From NCBI RefSeq assembly GCF_963576675.1, contig NC_088915.1:87987501-88051500 (forward strand): DNA of 64,000 bases, written 5' to 3'. Below, piece by piece: positions 10,869-21,779 of this stretch. The stretch is from Euphorbia lathyris (taxonomy: Eukaryota > Streptophyta > Magnoliopsida > Malpighiales > Euphorbiaceae). Positions within the stretch are counted from its first letter, which is position 1. Every line of letters begins with the position of its first letter. Made by a program: the position numbers and the translations under genes. The notes beneath the pieces were generated by a model. That model searched no databases and had not been told where the DNA came from. It saw only the letters and a list, made by a program, of their open reading frames with translations.

Positions 10869-11011
10869 CCCTTTTTTTTTTTCAAATTTGTGCACAATGC
10901 GTTTACATTAAAGAAGAAAGAAAAATCTCCACCCCACCTGGATGTGATTCGAACCCATGACCTCTCTAGTTATAGGTATTCTCTCAACCACTAGGCCAAG
11001 AGGTTCACCAC
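10869..11011 (-). mobile_element. tRNA-derived SINE
   Basis: On the minus strand the head contains a pol III A box-like TGGCCTAGTGG and B box GGGTTCGAATC at tRNA-like spacing. A short body and an A-rich tail (poly-T on the plus strand at 10871-10882) follow. The direct repeats ttgtaagtc at 10860-10868 and 11012-11020, extending further with mismatches, are a target-site duplication. It is not a tRNA gene: there is no acceptor stem. Confidence 0.7.
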
Positions 11012-11570
11012 TTGTAAGTCTCCTTTAAGATTGTTGACAGGTAGAGATTTTTAATCCTTATTATTTGTTATTTGTTCCAAGAAAACACACATCATTAGGC
11101 TCCCGATCTTTCATTTTTTAGTTCATTAAGTCTTTGATTTTTTATTTTTGGTTTCATTATTGTAATTATGTTAAAAAAACATTATTAACTTCATATGTAT
11201 TTAAAATTATTAAACAAAATATTTTTTACAGTTTGAATTAAGGTTTTTACAGTTTTTTTATAGTCACATTATACATCTAAAACTGCTTTCAAACAGTGAA
11301 AATATAAATTTCGAATACAGATGCAATGAATATCAGTCTGTTAACCGAATTTTATATCAAAATTACTTTTTTTGGATTTTTAAATTTAAAGAAAAAACTT
11401 GATTTTTGAGTTGGAATCAATCTCTTTTCCAGCTGAAAAATCATTAAGGGCTTAATGAGACAAAAAAACCAAGAGTTTAATGTATTTAAATAAAAGACCA
11501 GGAGCTTAATGAACCAAAAAATAAAAGTTCAGGGGTCTAATAATGCTTTCTGCCTTTGTTCTAATGGTTA

Positions 11571-12040
11571 GGGATGTAATCGAGCCGAATGATTTTTAGC
11601 CTACTCATGTTTGGTTCGTTAGAAATTTGATGAACTCGAACTAGAGCTAGTATCCTATTCCTAAGCTGTCCGCGAGCTTGTTTAGGAACTTTGCTCCTAA
11701 GCAGCTCGTTAATTTTGTTCGTGAACTTCGCTTGCCAATAACTCATTCATTATGTTCAATTGAAATTTCTTTAGTACAAAACTATATAGTTTTAAAACTT
11801 ACAAAACTACGTTGTTTTTTTCCCTTTATAAAAATACTATTACAAAAAAATAATCAAATCAAACTTGCTCACGAATGTGTGCATGAACATTATAATCGAA
11901 CTTATTCATGAACCTATAACTAAACCTGATCGTGAGCTTTCAAGCCGAGTTTCGTTATATTCAAACTCGGTTCGTTGATCAAACTTTTATCGAGCCAGAC
12001 ATCGAAATGCTAAGGAACAACTCAGCTCAATTACAGCTCT
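11571..12040. repeat. Dispersed MITE-like repeat rich in 'cgagc' motifs
   Basis: It begins 'agggatgtaatcgagccga' and ends near 'ctcaattacagct', with many degenerate inverted runs such as 'gagcttgt' and 'gaactcgg'. A relative lies at 59691-60145. Boundaries are approximate and the superfamily is unclear (hAT-like termini are possible). Confidence 0.45.
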
Positions 12041-13211
12041 GATGGTGATTGAAGCCCCCTTTCCTTGAATATGGCCAACATAATTAATAAATTATATAGG
12101 TGCCTGCGATGGTTATTTTGTTTTTTAGTACAATTTATGAATCTATAGCGGACACCATATATATATATTCTTCTATTAATTAGTACAATTTATGAATCTA
12201 ATTATAATATTATTTAAATAATTCATACATGTTATTAGTATAAAAATAATAATTCATACATATCATTCATATTTAATGAAGACACTGAATTATTGTAATT
12301 ATCTTTTATTAATGTATTCTTGAAAAAAAGTATATTTTATTAGTGTAATGTTTTTATTTTATATAAATTTAATTAATTGATATTTGAAAATAACATAAAA
12401 ACTCTGTGAGAATGAAGAATCCACGAACTAAAACCAACACTACAAAAAAAAACTGACTTTTAAGCACAAATGGTTAAGGACAAAACATTATTTTTGTCCT
12501 TAATTCTAGTTTTGAAATTAATATAGAGGACAACTATATATATTGCCTCCAATTATTTTTTAATCTAGTAAAGGGGACAAATTTAATTAATAAAAATTAG
12601 ATTATACTTTTATATATAAATTTACTATTATTTGGGGACAAAATCAGATTCATTTTGTCTAACCGCAACTTTTCTCTCCCACTCCCTCTCTCTCGTTCTT
12701 GGCTCCCCTCGTTGCCGGCCTCCATCCATAACCACCGCCCCACTCATACATTCTCTCTTTTCTCTTCTCTCTATTTGTTTTCCCTCGTCATTTGCGTTCC
12801 TCTCTCCCTTTTGTTTCCCCAAGTTTCATCGACGAATTCAATATCAAAGGTAGGTTTGCGATATTGAGCAGCAAAATTGGAGCGGGATCCCATCAGATCT
12901 GATGAATTTTCAAGGTTAGTTTTTCTATTTTTTTTTTCATGAAAATCTCAACGTTTGGTATATCTACCTTCAATTTAATGAAACTGATAGTTAAATGCTT
13001 GATTTATTCCTCTGTTATAGTAGCTTCAACATGATGTGTAGCTTCAACATGATGTTAGATGTCGTAATCTCAGTATGAAATTCTAAATGAAACCATTAGT
13101 TAACAAAGAAAGGAACAAAGAACAAACTGCAATTGAGACTTTTTCCTTTTGCTTGTGTTTTCTATTGATTATTTGCACATGTCTCTGTTTTATTGTTGTT
13201 TTTGTTCATTT

Positions 13212-14144
13212 AGATTAAGGATGATGAAGATTGGATGGAGGACAATGCTGGTTTGTTCATCCAGATCAAGAATTCGATTGACACAGCCATTATTTGTATC
13301 GTTCAACACTGTTTTGATATCTGGAAAAGAGGAACCAGAAGCAATACTATCTCCTATAATGGATGTTGTGGTGAGAGTGTACAAACCTGTTAGTGGTCTA
13401 TCAGGTGGTGAAGGTGATAGTACATCCCTTGCTATTTCTGGTACTGCATTTTGTTCCATACAGTTATTGGTTGCATCTTCACAAGCTATTAACTTAATTG
13501 GAAAGCAAGGCTTTGTAATAAAATAGATACAGGAAAACACTGGTGCTACTGTAAGGGTTCTTGGTGAAGACACGCCTTCATATGCTACTTCTGATGAGAG
13601 AATATAGAGATTCATGGTGAAGTTCTAAGGAAGTTCTTGGTTGATCATAGCGTCATTCCTATATTTGAGAAAACTTACAATGCAACAATTTCACAGGAAC
13701 GCACTACTGATGCCCGAGCTGATAAAACTCACCCTCATTCCATTCAGCTCCTGCACCTCAGATTGTTGTTGGTTCTGATTATACCATGTCCTTGAAGCGG
13801 GATCCTTCAATATATGAGCGTGAAACACTTCTTGATCCAAACAATCCGCAATCTGCGCTGTCACTTTATGTACAAAATTCTGCACTTAGTGGAATTTGCT
13901 CAACGGGACCAACAATAGGACTTGGTCATGCAACTGCTCCTCTAGTTACTCAGATGACACAAATAATTCAAGTACCTCTTTCGGGAAGATTGACGCCGAA
14001 TATAATTCATATCCCCAAGTACCAGAAACAAGCAACTCTACATCTTCTTTCGCCTCCTATCTAGTTGGCGCCGGCTATGGATATTCAAGCTTAGGAGGGT
14101 ATGGTTCCCCTGGTTTAGGAGGTTATAGCAGTTACAGATTTTGA
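13212..14144 (+). pseudogene. Captured, broken KH-domain RNA-binding protein gene
   Basis: In three frames the segment reads as a plant poly-KH protein of the HEN4/PEPPER/FLK type. LISGKEEPEAILSPIMDVVV and VASSQAINLIGKQGFVIK (with the KH GxxG-type loop GKQG) are followed by an in-frame TAG at 13524 where a KH helix should continue IQENTGATVRVLGED. The frame then shifts for LRKFLVDHSVIP and FEKTYNATISQERTT, and again for VTQMTQIIQVPLS. The last KH domain is then missing, and a glycine/tyrosine-rich tail GYGYSSLGGYGSPGLGGYSS ends at TGA 14142. Stops, frameshifts and an internal deletion make it non-functional. It lies wholly inside the CACTA element, so capture by the element is the simplest explanation. 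Confidence 0.75.
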
Positions 14145-15715
14145 ATGTTGTTTTTCTCACAGTAGGACTTGTACAATTGTTTCATTATTGATTGTTGTTG
14201 TGTTACAATGACAGACATGACAAATGATATAGAGAAGGAAAACTCAGTTTCATACCTTTGAACATGCTTGTAAGCTGCTCAAGAATCTTCTTAACATTTT
14301 GCAAAGAGAAGTTAGAGGCCAAAGAATGGAGATAAGATCCTTGATCAGGTTCTATTAATTCACTATTATTTACTTTCTTTCACATTTAATAGCGGGGTGT
14401 TCTTACTTGTGGGATATTTGAAGTCATTTTATATTTTTTTGGTTTCTGATGCGTATTTTCATAATCTGTCATTTTTTGTCTGGGTATCCTCGTTACTGTC
14501 ATACAACCAATTGAACTAAAATCAAAGCTAATAGTTAATGCCCAATCATATATCTTATATTACTAATCTCTCACAATTATTGTTATTTGGTTCTCATTCG
14601 TGTTCCTTAATTAAAGCAAATATAGGATTATGTTGATATACCCAAACTTAATTTAAGAAACTATTTTTTAGATTTGTTGGCAGTGGTATTTGAGTAAGAT
14701 GGACTTCAGGAGACAAATATAATGGTTGTGCTATTAAATATGGCCATTCATTTTCTACTCCTAACCTTATTTGTTATGTCTATGAAAAGTTTATTTCCAC
14801 AATTCAAGATTTGTTCCTAATCGTGTGTGATTTTGGTGTGGGCCATTTGGGTTTACTGGGTGTATATAACATTCTTCATCAAATTAGCAAGTTAAGGGAA
14901 CTTAATTCAAACCGCCATACTAGTGGAGTTGCTTGAATTTCATTTTTCTGCATGTTCAATGCATTCTTTTCTTTTCCTTTCTAAAACATGAATGAGCTTT
15001 ACAAGCATGGAAGCAAGAGAGAGGAGAAATATGACTTGATCCATTTGGAGAACTGTAGACTAGATGGAATGTTACTGGGGGAAGAAGTAAATGTATCATC
15101 TAATGGTAGAGCGAATTTCATGAATCCACACAATTTGCAGTCGAGAATCATGATTCAAATATTAATCAGAGGCAAAACTAATAATTTTTTTTGAAGAAAA
15201 CCAGAAAATTGAAACACTTATTTTATCTTTCTTCATTTTCAGCATGTTTTAGGACTATCATAGAAGTGGAACTTTTTTTAGTTTAATTTATGATAATATT
15301 TATGTTTGAATCCATGCTATTCAAATATTTTAACCCTTGGTTAGAATTTTTTTATCATGTGTTTGTTGATTCCTATTTTGCAGGGAGGATTCTCCTGCAA
15401 GCACATTCTGTCCACGTGCTCGACCACTTTTCCCGTATCGTCACAACAGGTATAAAATGGGAGATCCTTCGAATTGTGGTTGCGATGTTATGTTTTCGTC
15501 TAGGTTGCAGACATTTTTATTATCCGTCTTTTTCATGTCCATTTTTAATCACTGGCTTGAGTTTTTCATCTATTGTTACTGAGCTCAAGTTTTTCAGATG
15601 AATGCTAACACTTAATTTATTTGTATGAACTTATTCTTCCCATGTTGTAAAATTATTCTTTTTTCATAGATAAAGAAATTGTACTAACTGAGACACTAAA
15701 TATTAAATATAAGGA
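14145..15715. other. CACTA interior, left of element A
   Basis: No intact gene is present. Short spliced-looking runs occur, for example after a tgcag acceptor near 15384. Together with 24819-25300 across the LTR insertion they may be further exons of captured host genes, but I cannot identify them. Otherwise the sequence is AT-rich. Confidence 0.35.
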
Positions 15716-15720
15716 GTGGA

Positions 15721-17210
15721 TGTTAAGCCCAAAATATACCTAAATTATCATACATAAATATATTAAATTTACATTGAAATCATGCTAATTATATCCATTT
15801 GGAATACTTTTACGTCTTTATTTACTTCTTTGATGCAAGGTACTTAAATATTTGGTAAAATCCAAATAGGAGCAAAAACGGAGCTAGAATGGAGGAAAAA
15901 CCTTAAAAACGTACCGAGAATGCATATCAGTCAGAAGAACGCTCGAGGAGGACGAAAAGCAGTCGAGAGACAGGGAATAATCTCTCTGTCGCGACTGAGA
16001 TTCTACTTGTGGAGGCCGGCTCGGGGGAAAAACGAAGTTTCAAGCTCGCCCCTATACCCCCTGTCGCGACTGAGATTTTCAGAATCTCAGTCGCGACATC
16101 GAACCTCCCTGCACACTAAACACATGTTTAAAACGGAAAAACGCGTCTGTTCGTTCGGATAAAAGCGACCCTTCACCAGCAGACACGACCCGTCATTTAC
16201 AACCCTTCAACAACTATAAATAAGTGATCCATTTCAGAAATCAAGGTTGGTTAGGTTGGAAAAGTTAGAGAAATTAGAGAAGAAAGTTATTATGTTGAGT
16301 TTCTGACTCAAAAATGAGTCAGAAAGTTAGATTTCATTTTTGTATAAACAAACTTGATATACACAAGTTGTTATTAGATTAGTTATAAACACAGTATTAG
16401 TTTAGTTTTCATTCTGATAGTGGACGAGACCAGTCTCTATTCCGAAGATCCAGCGAGAAGAATTGACGGCTGAAGCACATGAGGTTTGACGAACCTACGG
16501 AGTTTGAGAGAAAGATTGACGATCCGGATCTCAAAGTTTTCGTTGCAATGCTATCCAAGTTTCTACTTCTCTGTTAACTTGTGAAAATTCACATTTCATT
16601 AATGATATACTTATTTATTCAATACATTCTTACTGTTTGTTATTTTGATATTGTTCTGACAAAATGATTTTCAAAATGATAAATTGGTGTTTTTATTAAA
16701 ACGTTCTATTCCATCTTATTCATATAAGAACTTTGTTGAACACTTAACAAATTTAGTTTTTATGGATGACATGATCGCTGATCGCGGCTTATCAGAAATA
16801 AAACACTAGTTTGATTAAGGTAGGAATCATCTCAACACCAGGGGGATTTCTATGGTTCGAAGCCATTTAATTGAGTATATCGCTATATTGTTACATGTCC
16901 ATAATCTCACAAAGTTAAAGTTGCTTTCTTTGCTTTATGAAAATAAGTTCTATTTTATTCCGATTACGGAAGTATCTGCTTTATAATCAAAATTCCAAAA
17001 CGGAATTGTTCTCTAAACTCAATATAATCCTTCTATCTAATCCTAATTTACCAAAACCAATTCCATCAATTAAAACGTATTTCTTTTATTAAACCTAAAC
17101 ACGTGATTAAACCGAATTAAATAAAGTTTTAGTTAAAAAGCGTTCCCTGTGGGTTCGATATCTTTTATTACTACAAGCGTATACCGTGCACTTGCGGAAA
17201 TCGCTCAACA
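15721..17210 (+). repeat. 5' LTR of element A
   Basis: It begins TGTTAAGCCC and ends CGCTCAACA. It contains a full hairpin at 16063-16097 (15-bp perfect stem around TTCAG) and half of a second one near 15989, whose right arm was lost in the 15-bp indel. A TATA-like 'ctataaataag' lies near 16216. It is closely related to the LTRs of element B in opposite orientation. Confidence 0.9.
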
Positions 17211-17216
17211 AGTTTT

Positions 17217-17234
17217 TGGCGCCGTTGCCGGGGA
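17217..17234 (+). other. Primer-binding site of element A (tRNA-Asp)
   Basis: TGGCGCCGTTGCCGGGGA begins six bases after the 5' LTR. It is complementary to the 3' end of plant tRNA-Asp as I know it (ending CCCCGGCAACGGCGCCA). This primer is characteristic of Athila-type Ty3/gypsy elements. The identical site is at 31153-31170 in element B. Confidence 0.85.
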
Positions 17235-18847
17235 ACGCCAAATTTTTAACAAAAATTTATATTTTTCGTGTTTTATTCCGAACCTTGGTTTATAATATAT
17301 GTATTTATTTATTTATTTTTATATAGTATTTTATTTATTGAGGATGGTCGCTAGGACTGAATCCTCGTTGTTATTTAACGTTTGCATTTAGATTTTTGCA
17401 GATAGAAAAAAAATCCAAGTTTTTTCAAAGATAAACTGGAGATTTGATCATCAATATAAATTCACAGAAGGAGTCCACAGAAAAGAAATCCAGTATACAG
17501 ATACATCAGAAAGGAAAGGAAATTGTTGAAACAGAGTGTCAGACGTGACAGATATAATTTTTCCAGAAAAATTTACCTTTTTCCCAAACACCTTTACCTC
17601 TTTTCTATACACTAAACCCTTCACCAAAAACATCATTTCTCTTTGTGAACAAATTTATACAAACCCTGCATTAAAACCAAATAATTTCTTTTTCTTTATT
17701 CATACCACTTCCTTAAACACTTACATTTATCTCTCTAAGAATTAGCCGATCAACTCTTCTCAGACAGATATATCAAAAAAAAAAAAACGGAAATGAGGAA
17801 TACAGTCGATGAAATTATCTTATCCGCCAGGAAGGAATTGTATACTTTTAATATAGTTTTGAAAGTTTCAGTTAATGTGCGTAGTTTTTGTTCGTGGCCA
17901 GAACCAGAAGTTCGGACATTCAACCGAAATCATTAGATCCTTAAATTGAGAAAACGCTAAAAAGAAAGCGCTTAAAAAAAAGAGAGAAGGAAAAAAAAAA
18001 TAATTTCATAGTTTGGGATACATTTCTACTTTTTTTTATTCCCACTTGAAATTATTCTCAGGTAAGTAAACAGAACCATTATTTAGAACCGGTCTAGGTA
18101 ATTGACTCTGTCCAATATTTTGATTCTCCTTGAGAATTCTTAAGGATTATCACATTTTTAGTTTTTAATATTTCATATTTTAATTTTTATATTTCATTTT
18201 AGTTTAATTTTTATATTCATCTTTAGTTTAGCAATAATGATTAGATTAGAAATAAAAAAATTTATTGAAAATATGTTATGTATCTTAAATATTTGTACTT
18301 GTGTCTTTATATTTAAAAAATCTCAATTGAGTTAAAAATCACACAAAATTTAAGTTTCTAATTATATAGAGATTTTTAAACAAATCTCTACAGTGATTTT
18401 TATTTTTATTTGACGTTTTATAAATTTCTGAACTTACTGAGAATTTTTAATTCTCAACTAGATTTTAAAATTCTCTATAGAACTAGGGAGGACCAATGCA
18501 AGCATTCCTTGCCAATGGGCAAAACGAGTCGCGATCGATATTCCAATTTCTCGATCATGACACGCATAATTTTCAATAAGATATCTTTTGTCCTATAAAA
18601 ATTAATTTATTTCGTTTTCATATTTTTAATTTTTTTTTAGTTTTTCTTATTATATGTTCATAATTTTTATTTTTCTTTGTTTTTAATTTAATTTATTTTT
18701 ATTTTAATTTTTAACAGATACAACCTTTCACTTATAGGATTTATATATTCCTGTAGGATCAGACTTTTTCCATTTCACTTCATCTTTCTGAATTTCTTTC
18801 TCAAATTCTCAAATCCTACAGACTTCATTTTCTTTTCTCTCACAGAC
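17235..18847 (+). other. Leader region of element A
   Basis: About 1.6 kb of AT-rich sequence lies between primer site and first ORF. In a complete Athila-type element gag and pol begin here; no trace of them is visible. Small frames present are not supported. Confidence 0.6.
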
Positions 18848-19789
18848 ATGACTAAGTCTCTGAAAAATGTTCAAAAACACAATTCTTCTCAAAAAGGGAA
18901 AGTTGATATCTCCGATCGATATGGTGCATGGTTTCCCATTTATAACCATGACGAGGGGAAACGCTTTATGCAATTCAGATATGCTCAGTTCTTTGGCATG
19001 ATGTATCTGGACGAGTTTCTGAACGAGGAACTCGGGATAAGCGAAGACATTGATCGCTATCTGACTAATTTGGGTTGGTCCAAATGTGTTTCTATGACAT
19101 TTCCTATAATTGGAAATTGGGTTTTGGAATTTTTCTCCACCGTTAGGTTTGTCAACAAGAGACGTGTTCGTCTCAGTTTTCGTTGTGAGGGGGAGGTATT
19201 CACTTTTGGGTATCCAGAACTTCACAATTGGTTTGGATTTCCACCTCGAGACACAACTCAACACCATCCTGGAAGGGATATGACTTCTAGAGATATATGG
19301 AGGATGCTAACAGGATTTTGGCGATTCAATCCACGTCTTGCCTTCAACAAATCCATTAATTCTAATTCCATGATGTATCTGCATAAATTCCTCTGTCACA
19401 GCCTTTTTGGTCGAGTCAGTAGCAATATTGTGAAAGATACTGATCTTTATGTGTTGGGCGACATTTTCCAAGGCAACTCAGTGAACTCCTCGAAGATTCT
19501 AATGGAGGGGTTAGTTGCTGCTTCCCGTTCAAAGAAACGGAAGATTGGGTTCGCCAACATCATATGTGGAATAATTTTAGGAGCCAAGGGAACCATTTCT
19601 GTTCCTTGGATTGATACAGAACCATTCCCGATTTTAGACTACGAGTTCTTGGAGAACGAGGGACTTGTCAAACGAGTTTTTCGTTCTGGTCCAACATTCC
19701 TTTCTGCACCAGAGAGGCAAGTCTTCATTCAAATGAAGATTAACAGGGCCAATGCACGTCGTTTTTCTAATTCTAGGGACATAATTTGA
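18848..19789 (+). CDS. Element A ORF-a: plant transposon-associated protein (313 aa)
   Basis: A single open frame begins MTKSLKNVQKHN and ends in stop after NSRDII. It resembles the 'putative plant transposon protein' domain found in Athila-type and related elements. It aligns along most of its length with ORF-b of the same element: shared landmarks are LGW-K-SM-FP near residues 76-88, a NWFGFPPR run near 127 (NRWFGFPTR in ORF-b), MMYLHKFLCHSLFGRVSS near 175-192, and NIICGIILGAKG near 237-248. No signal peptide, membrane segment or polymerase motif is evident. Function is unknown; Athila elements have been proposed to carry an envelope-like ORF in this 3' position, but envelope features are not visible here. 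Confidence 0.75.
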   Translation: MTKSLKNVQKHNSSQKGKVDISDRYGAWFPIYNHDEGKRFMQFRYAQFFGMMYLDEFLNEELGISEDIDRYLTNLGWSKCVSMTFPIIGNWVLEFFSTVRFVNKRRVRLSFRCEGEVFTFGYPELHNWFGFPPRDTTQHHPGRDMTSRDIWRMLTGFWRFNPRLAFNKSINSNSMMYLHKFLCHSLFGRVSSNIVKDTDLYVLGDIFQGNSVNSSKILMEGLVAASRSKKRKIGFANIICGIILGAKGTISVPWIDTEPFPILDYEFLENEGLVKRVFRSGPTFLSAPERQVFIQMKINRANARRFSNSRDII

Positions 19790-20107
19790 GTTTCTGTTGT
19801 TTTATTATATATATGAGTGTTTGTTTTTATTTTTTTTGTGTTTATATGAGTAACATGTTTTTATGTACTATATTTTAAGGTATTGTTTATGTTTTAGATT
19901 ATAATAAATAAAAGTGCATTAATTCCTTAGTTTATTTTCTTTTATTTAAGGAACAACCTTTGGTTTTCCTTTAATTTAATGTTTCAGTTTTGTTTATTTC
20001 AGTTTTAGGTATTAATTTTAACATTAATGTCACTTAATTTTAAGAGGAATTGGTTTAGACGTGTTAAAATCATCACCAATAGTCCCAATTTTACCCAGAT
20101 TTTTCAG

Positions 20108-20226
20108 AATCTCAGTTGAGATTTCGAATTCTCAGTTGAGACAGCGAAGGATGAATTTTTGAGCGAAATTTCGCCCCTTTCCCCACTTGCTGTCGCGACT
20201 GAGATTTTGAAAATCTCAGTCGCGAC
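20108..20226. repeat. Internal copies of the LTR hairpin motif in element A
   Basis: At 20192-20226 a 35-bp segment reads GTCGCGACTGAGATTTTG and then closes with AAAATCTCAGTCGCGAC. It is the same inverted repeat as in the LTRs. Just upstream (20103-20142) are two degenerate half-copies 'aatctcagttgaga' and 'attctcagttgagac'. The position is between ORF-a and ORF-b, outside any LTR. Confidence 0.85.
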
Positions 20227-20543
20227 TTGCAACCTGCAGGTGCGGGATTGGGCGAAATTTCACCCTCTTTTCCTATTCCCACTCTATTTACTACTCTATT
20301 TACCTATCCTAATCAATACCTATACTTACACCTATTTATATCACCTATTTTTACACCAATCAATCATTTTTTCTCTTCCCAATAACAAGATTCACTCATC
20401 TTCCCCATAAATATTTACCCTATTCATCTTCTTCCCCAATTCACCACCATTATCTTTTACTCTTACCTTCATCCTTTCATATTTTCTTCATCTATTTCAC
20501 ACAAATTTCATCTATTTCACCCAAATTTCACAAACAAATCAAT

Positions 20544-21779
20544 ATGCCTAGACAAAAGACCGTTGCAAACAAAGCCAAGGCCACCGAGATCAATCGTTTA
20601 CGAGTTCAATATGACGCACCGTTCGATATTAAGTCGGAAGCCGAAGGACGCAAATATCGCCGATTCTCTAATGTCCTAATAGAGTTCGTCGACATGCCTT
20701 TTCTTGACACCGACACGGTAAACACACTTTCCTTTACCGAGCGTATTGATGAATTTCTTACCGTTCTTGGTTGGAAACGATTTGCTAGTATGCGTTTTCC
20801 TAGTCTTAAAACGTATATTATTGAGTTTTTGGTTACTCTAACCTATGACAAGAAGAAAGGAGTTATCTCTTTTCGTAGTGATGGAGTTCGTTATGATGTT
20901 GGATATGCGGCCATGAACCGTTGGTTTGGTTTTCCTACTCGGAATTTTTATTCAAAGCCAAAGCCTTTTGATTCACACATGGTTTGGAATTCTTTAACCG
21001 GTTTAGATGTTTTTAGTCCAAAGAATACATCTAGTAAGCTAATTAAGGATGATTGTATCTTCTTCTTTCACAAGTTTTTATCATTTTCCTTATTTGGTCG
21101 GGTTGAAAGTTCAAAAGTGCAAGTTCGTGATTTGGTTGTGTTTGATGCTATTTTTAAGGGTTTGACAATTGATAGTATTGAGATGATATTTACTAATTTA
21201 GTTCGAGCTTCTAAGTCCCGCAATAAGCAAGTGCCTATGGGTAATTTAATTACCGGCATTGTTTTGGGCGCTCGAGGTGAATTAGCGGATTATCAAAATA
21301 TGTCTCATGTTGGTTTACCTTCATTGGATCTCACGGCACTTCAAAGAGCCAATTTATTGAAGAAGTTGGGACCCCCCGCTTTTATATCTTATGCGGATCG
21401 CACAAGACGTGTTTTTGCTACGATGAGTAGTGAAGCCTCGGGTTCTCAAGGTTTAGGTGCCCAAGATCATGATGAGGAGGATGATGAGGAATTTGAAGAA
21501 GAAGAAGAGGAGGAGAATGTTGATGTTAATGCCAACGAGCAAGCGAATGTGGAACCAAATGAAGAAGAACAAGTTGGATGGCAACGTGTTTTGACACAAA
21601 TGAACGAGCATAACCGTCACATGAATTTGCGGTTAGATGAAGTCGTTGCCAATAATGCCGAAATGAGTTCAAGGATCACTACGTTGAGTCGTGAGCACAA
21701 GTCTACTCGTCGCCGGATGCTCTCTTTCTTCCGACGCCAAGGAGTTGAGACTACACCTTCTCCACCACCATCACCTTGA
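20544..21779 (+). CDS. Element A ORF-b: plant transposon-associated protein (411 aa)
   Basis: It is a diverged homologue of ORF-a: LGWKRFASMRFPSLKTY near residues 75-91, NRWFGFPTRNF near 127, FFFHKFLSFSLFGRVESSK, and NLITGIVLGARGEL near 234-247. Unlike ORF-a it carries a C-terminal extension from about residue 300: a strongly acidic run (DEEDDEEFEEEEEEE), a segment of likely coiled coil (MNEHNRHMNLRLDEVVANN) and a basic, proline-ending tail (RRRMLSFFRRQG). ORF-a may have lost this tail or ORF-b gained it. The frame is fully open, consistent with recent activity. Confidence 0.75.
   Translation: MPRQKTVANKAKATEINRLRVQYDAPFDIKSEAEGRKYRRFSNVLIEFVDMPFLDTDTVNTLSFTERIDEFLTVLGWKRFASMRFPSLKTYIIEFLVTLTYDKKKGVISFRSDGVRYDVGYAAMNRWFGFPTRNFYSKPKPFDSHMVWNSLTGLDVFSPKNTSSKLIKDDCIFFFHKFLSFSLFGRVESSKVQVRDLVVFDAIFKGLTIDSIEMIFTNLVRASKSRNKQVPMGNLITGIVLGARGELADYQNMSHVGLPSLDLTALQRANLLKKLGPPAFISYADRTRRVFATMSSEASGSQGLGAQDHDEEDDEEFEEEEEEENVDVNANEQANVEPNEEEQVGWQRVLTQMNEHNRHMNLRLDEVVANNAEMSSRITTLSREHKSTRRRMLSFFRRQGVETTPSPPPSP

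Larger units (their letters stand above)
10682..12437. other. Intergenic region between the R3-MYB gene and the CACTA element
   Basis: After about 180 bp of 3' flanking sequence the region holds a SINE (10869-11011), AT-rich unassigned sequence, a dispersed repeat (11571-12040) and a very AT-rich stretch up to the CACTA TSD. No coding sequence is supported. Confidence 0.6.

Noticed and set aside
10905..11010. tRNA gene
   Set aside because: A and B box-like motifs are present, but there is no acceptor stem or cloverleaf. The A-rich tail and TSD show a SINE.
13190..13615. 141-residue minus frame opposite the KH pseudogene
   Set aside because: The plus strand has unmistakable KH sequence; the minus frame is its shadow.
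18809..19267. 152-residue frame on the minus strand opposite element A ORF-a
   Set aside because: It is antisense to a clearly homologous ORF (ORF-b supports the plus frame) and has no recognisable domain.
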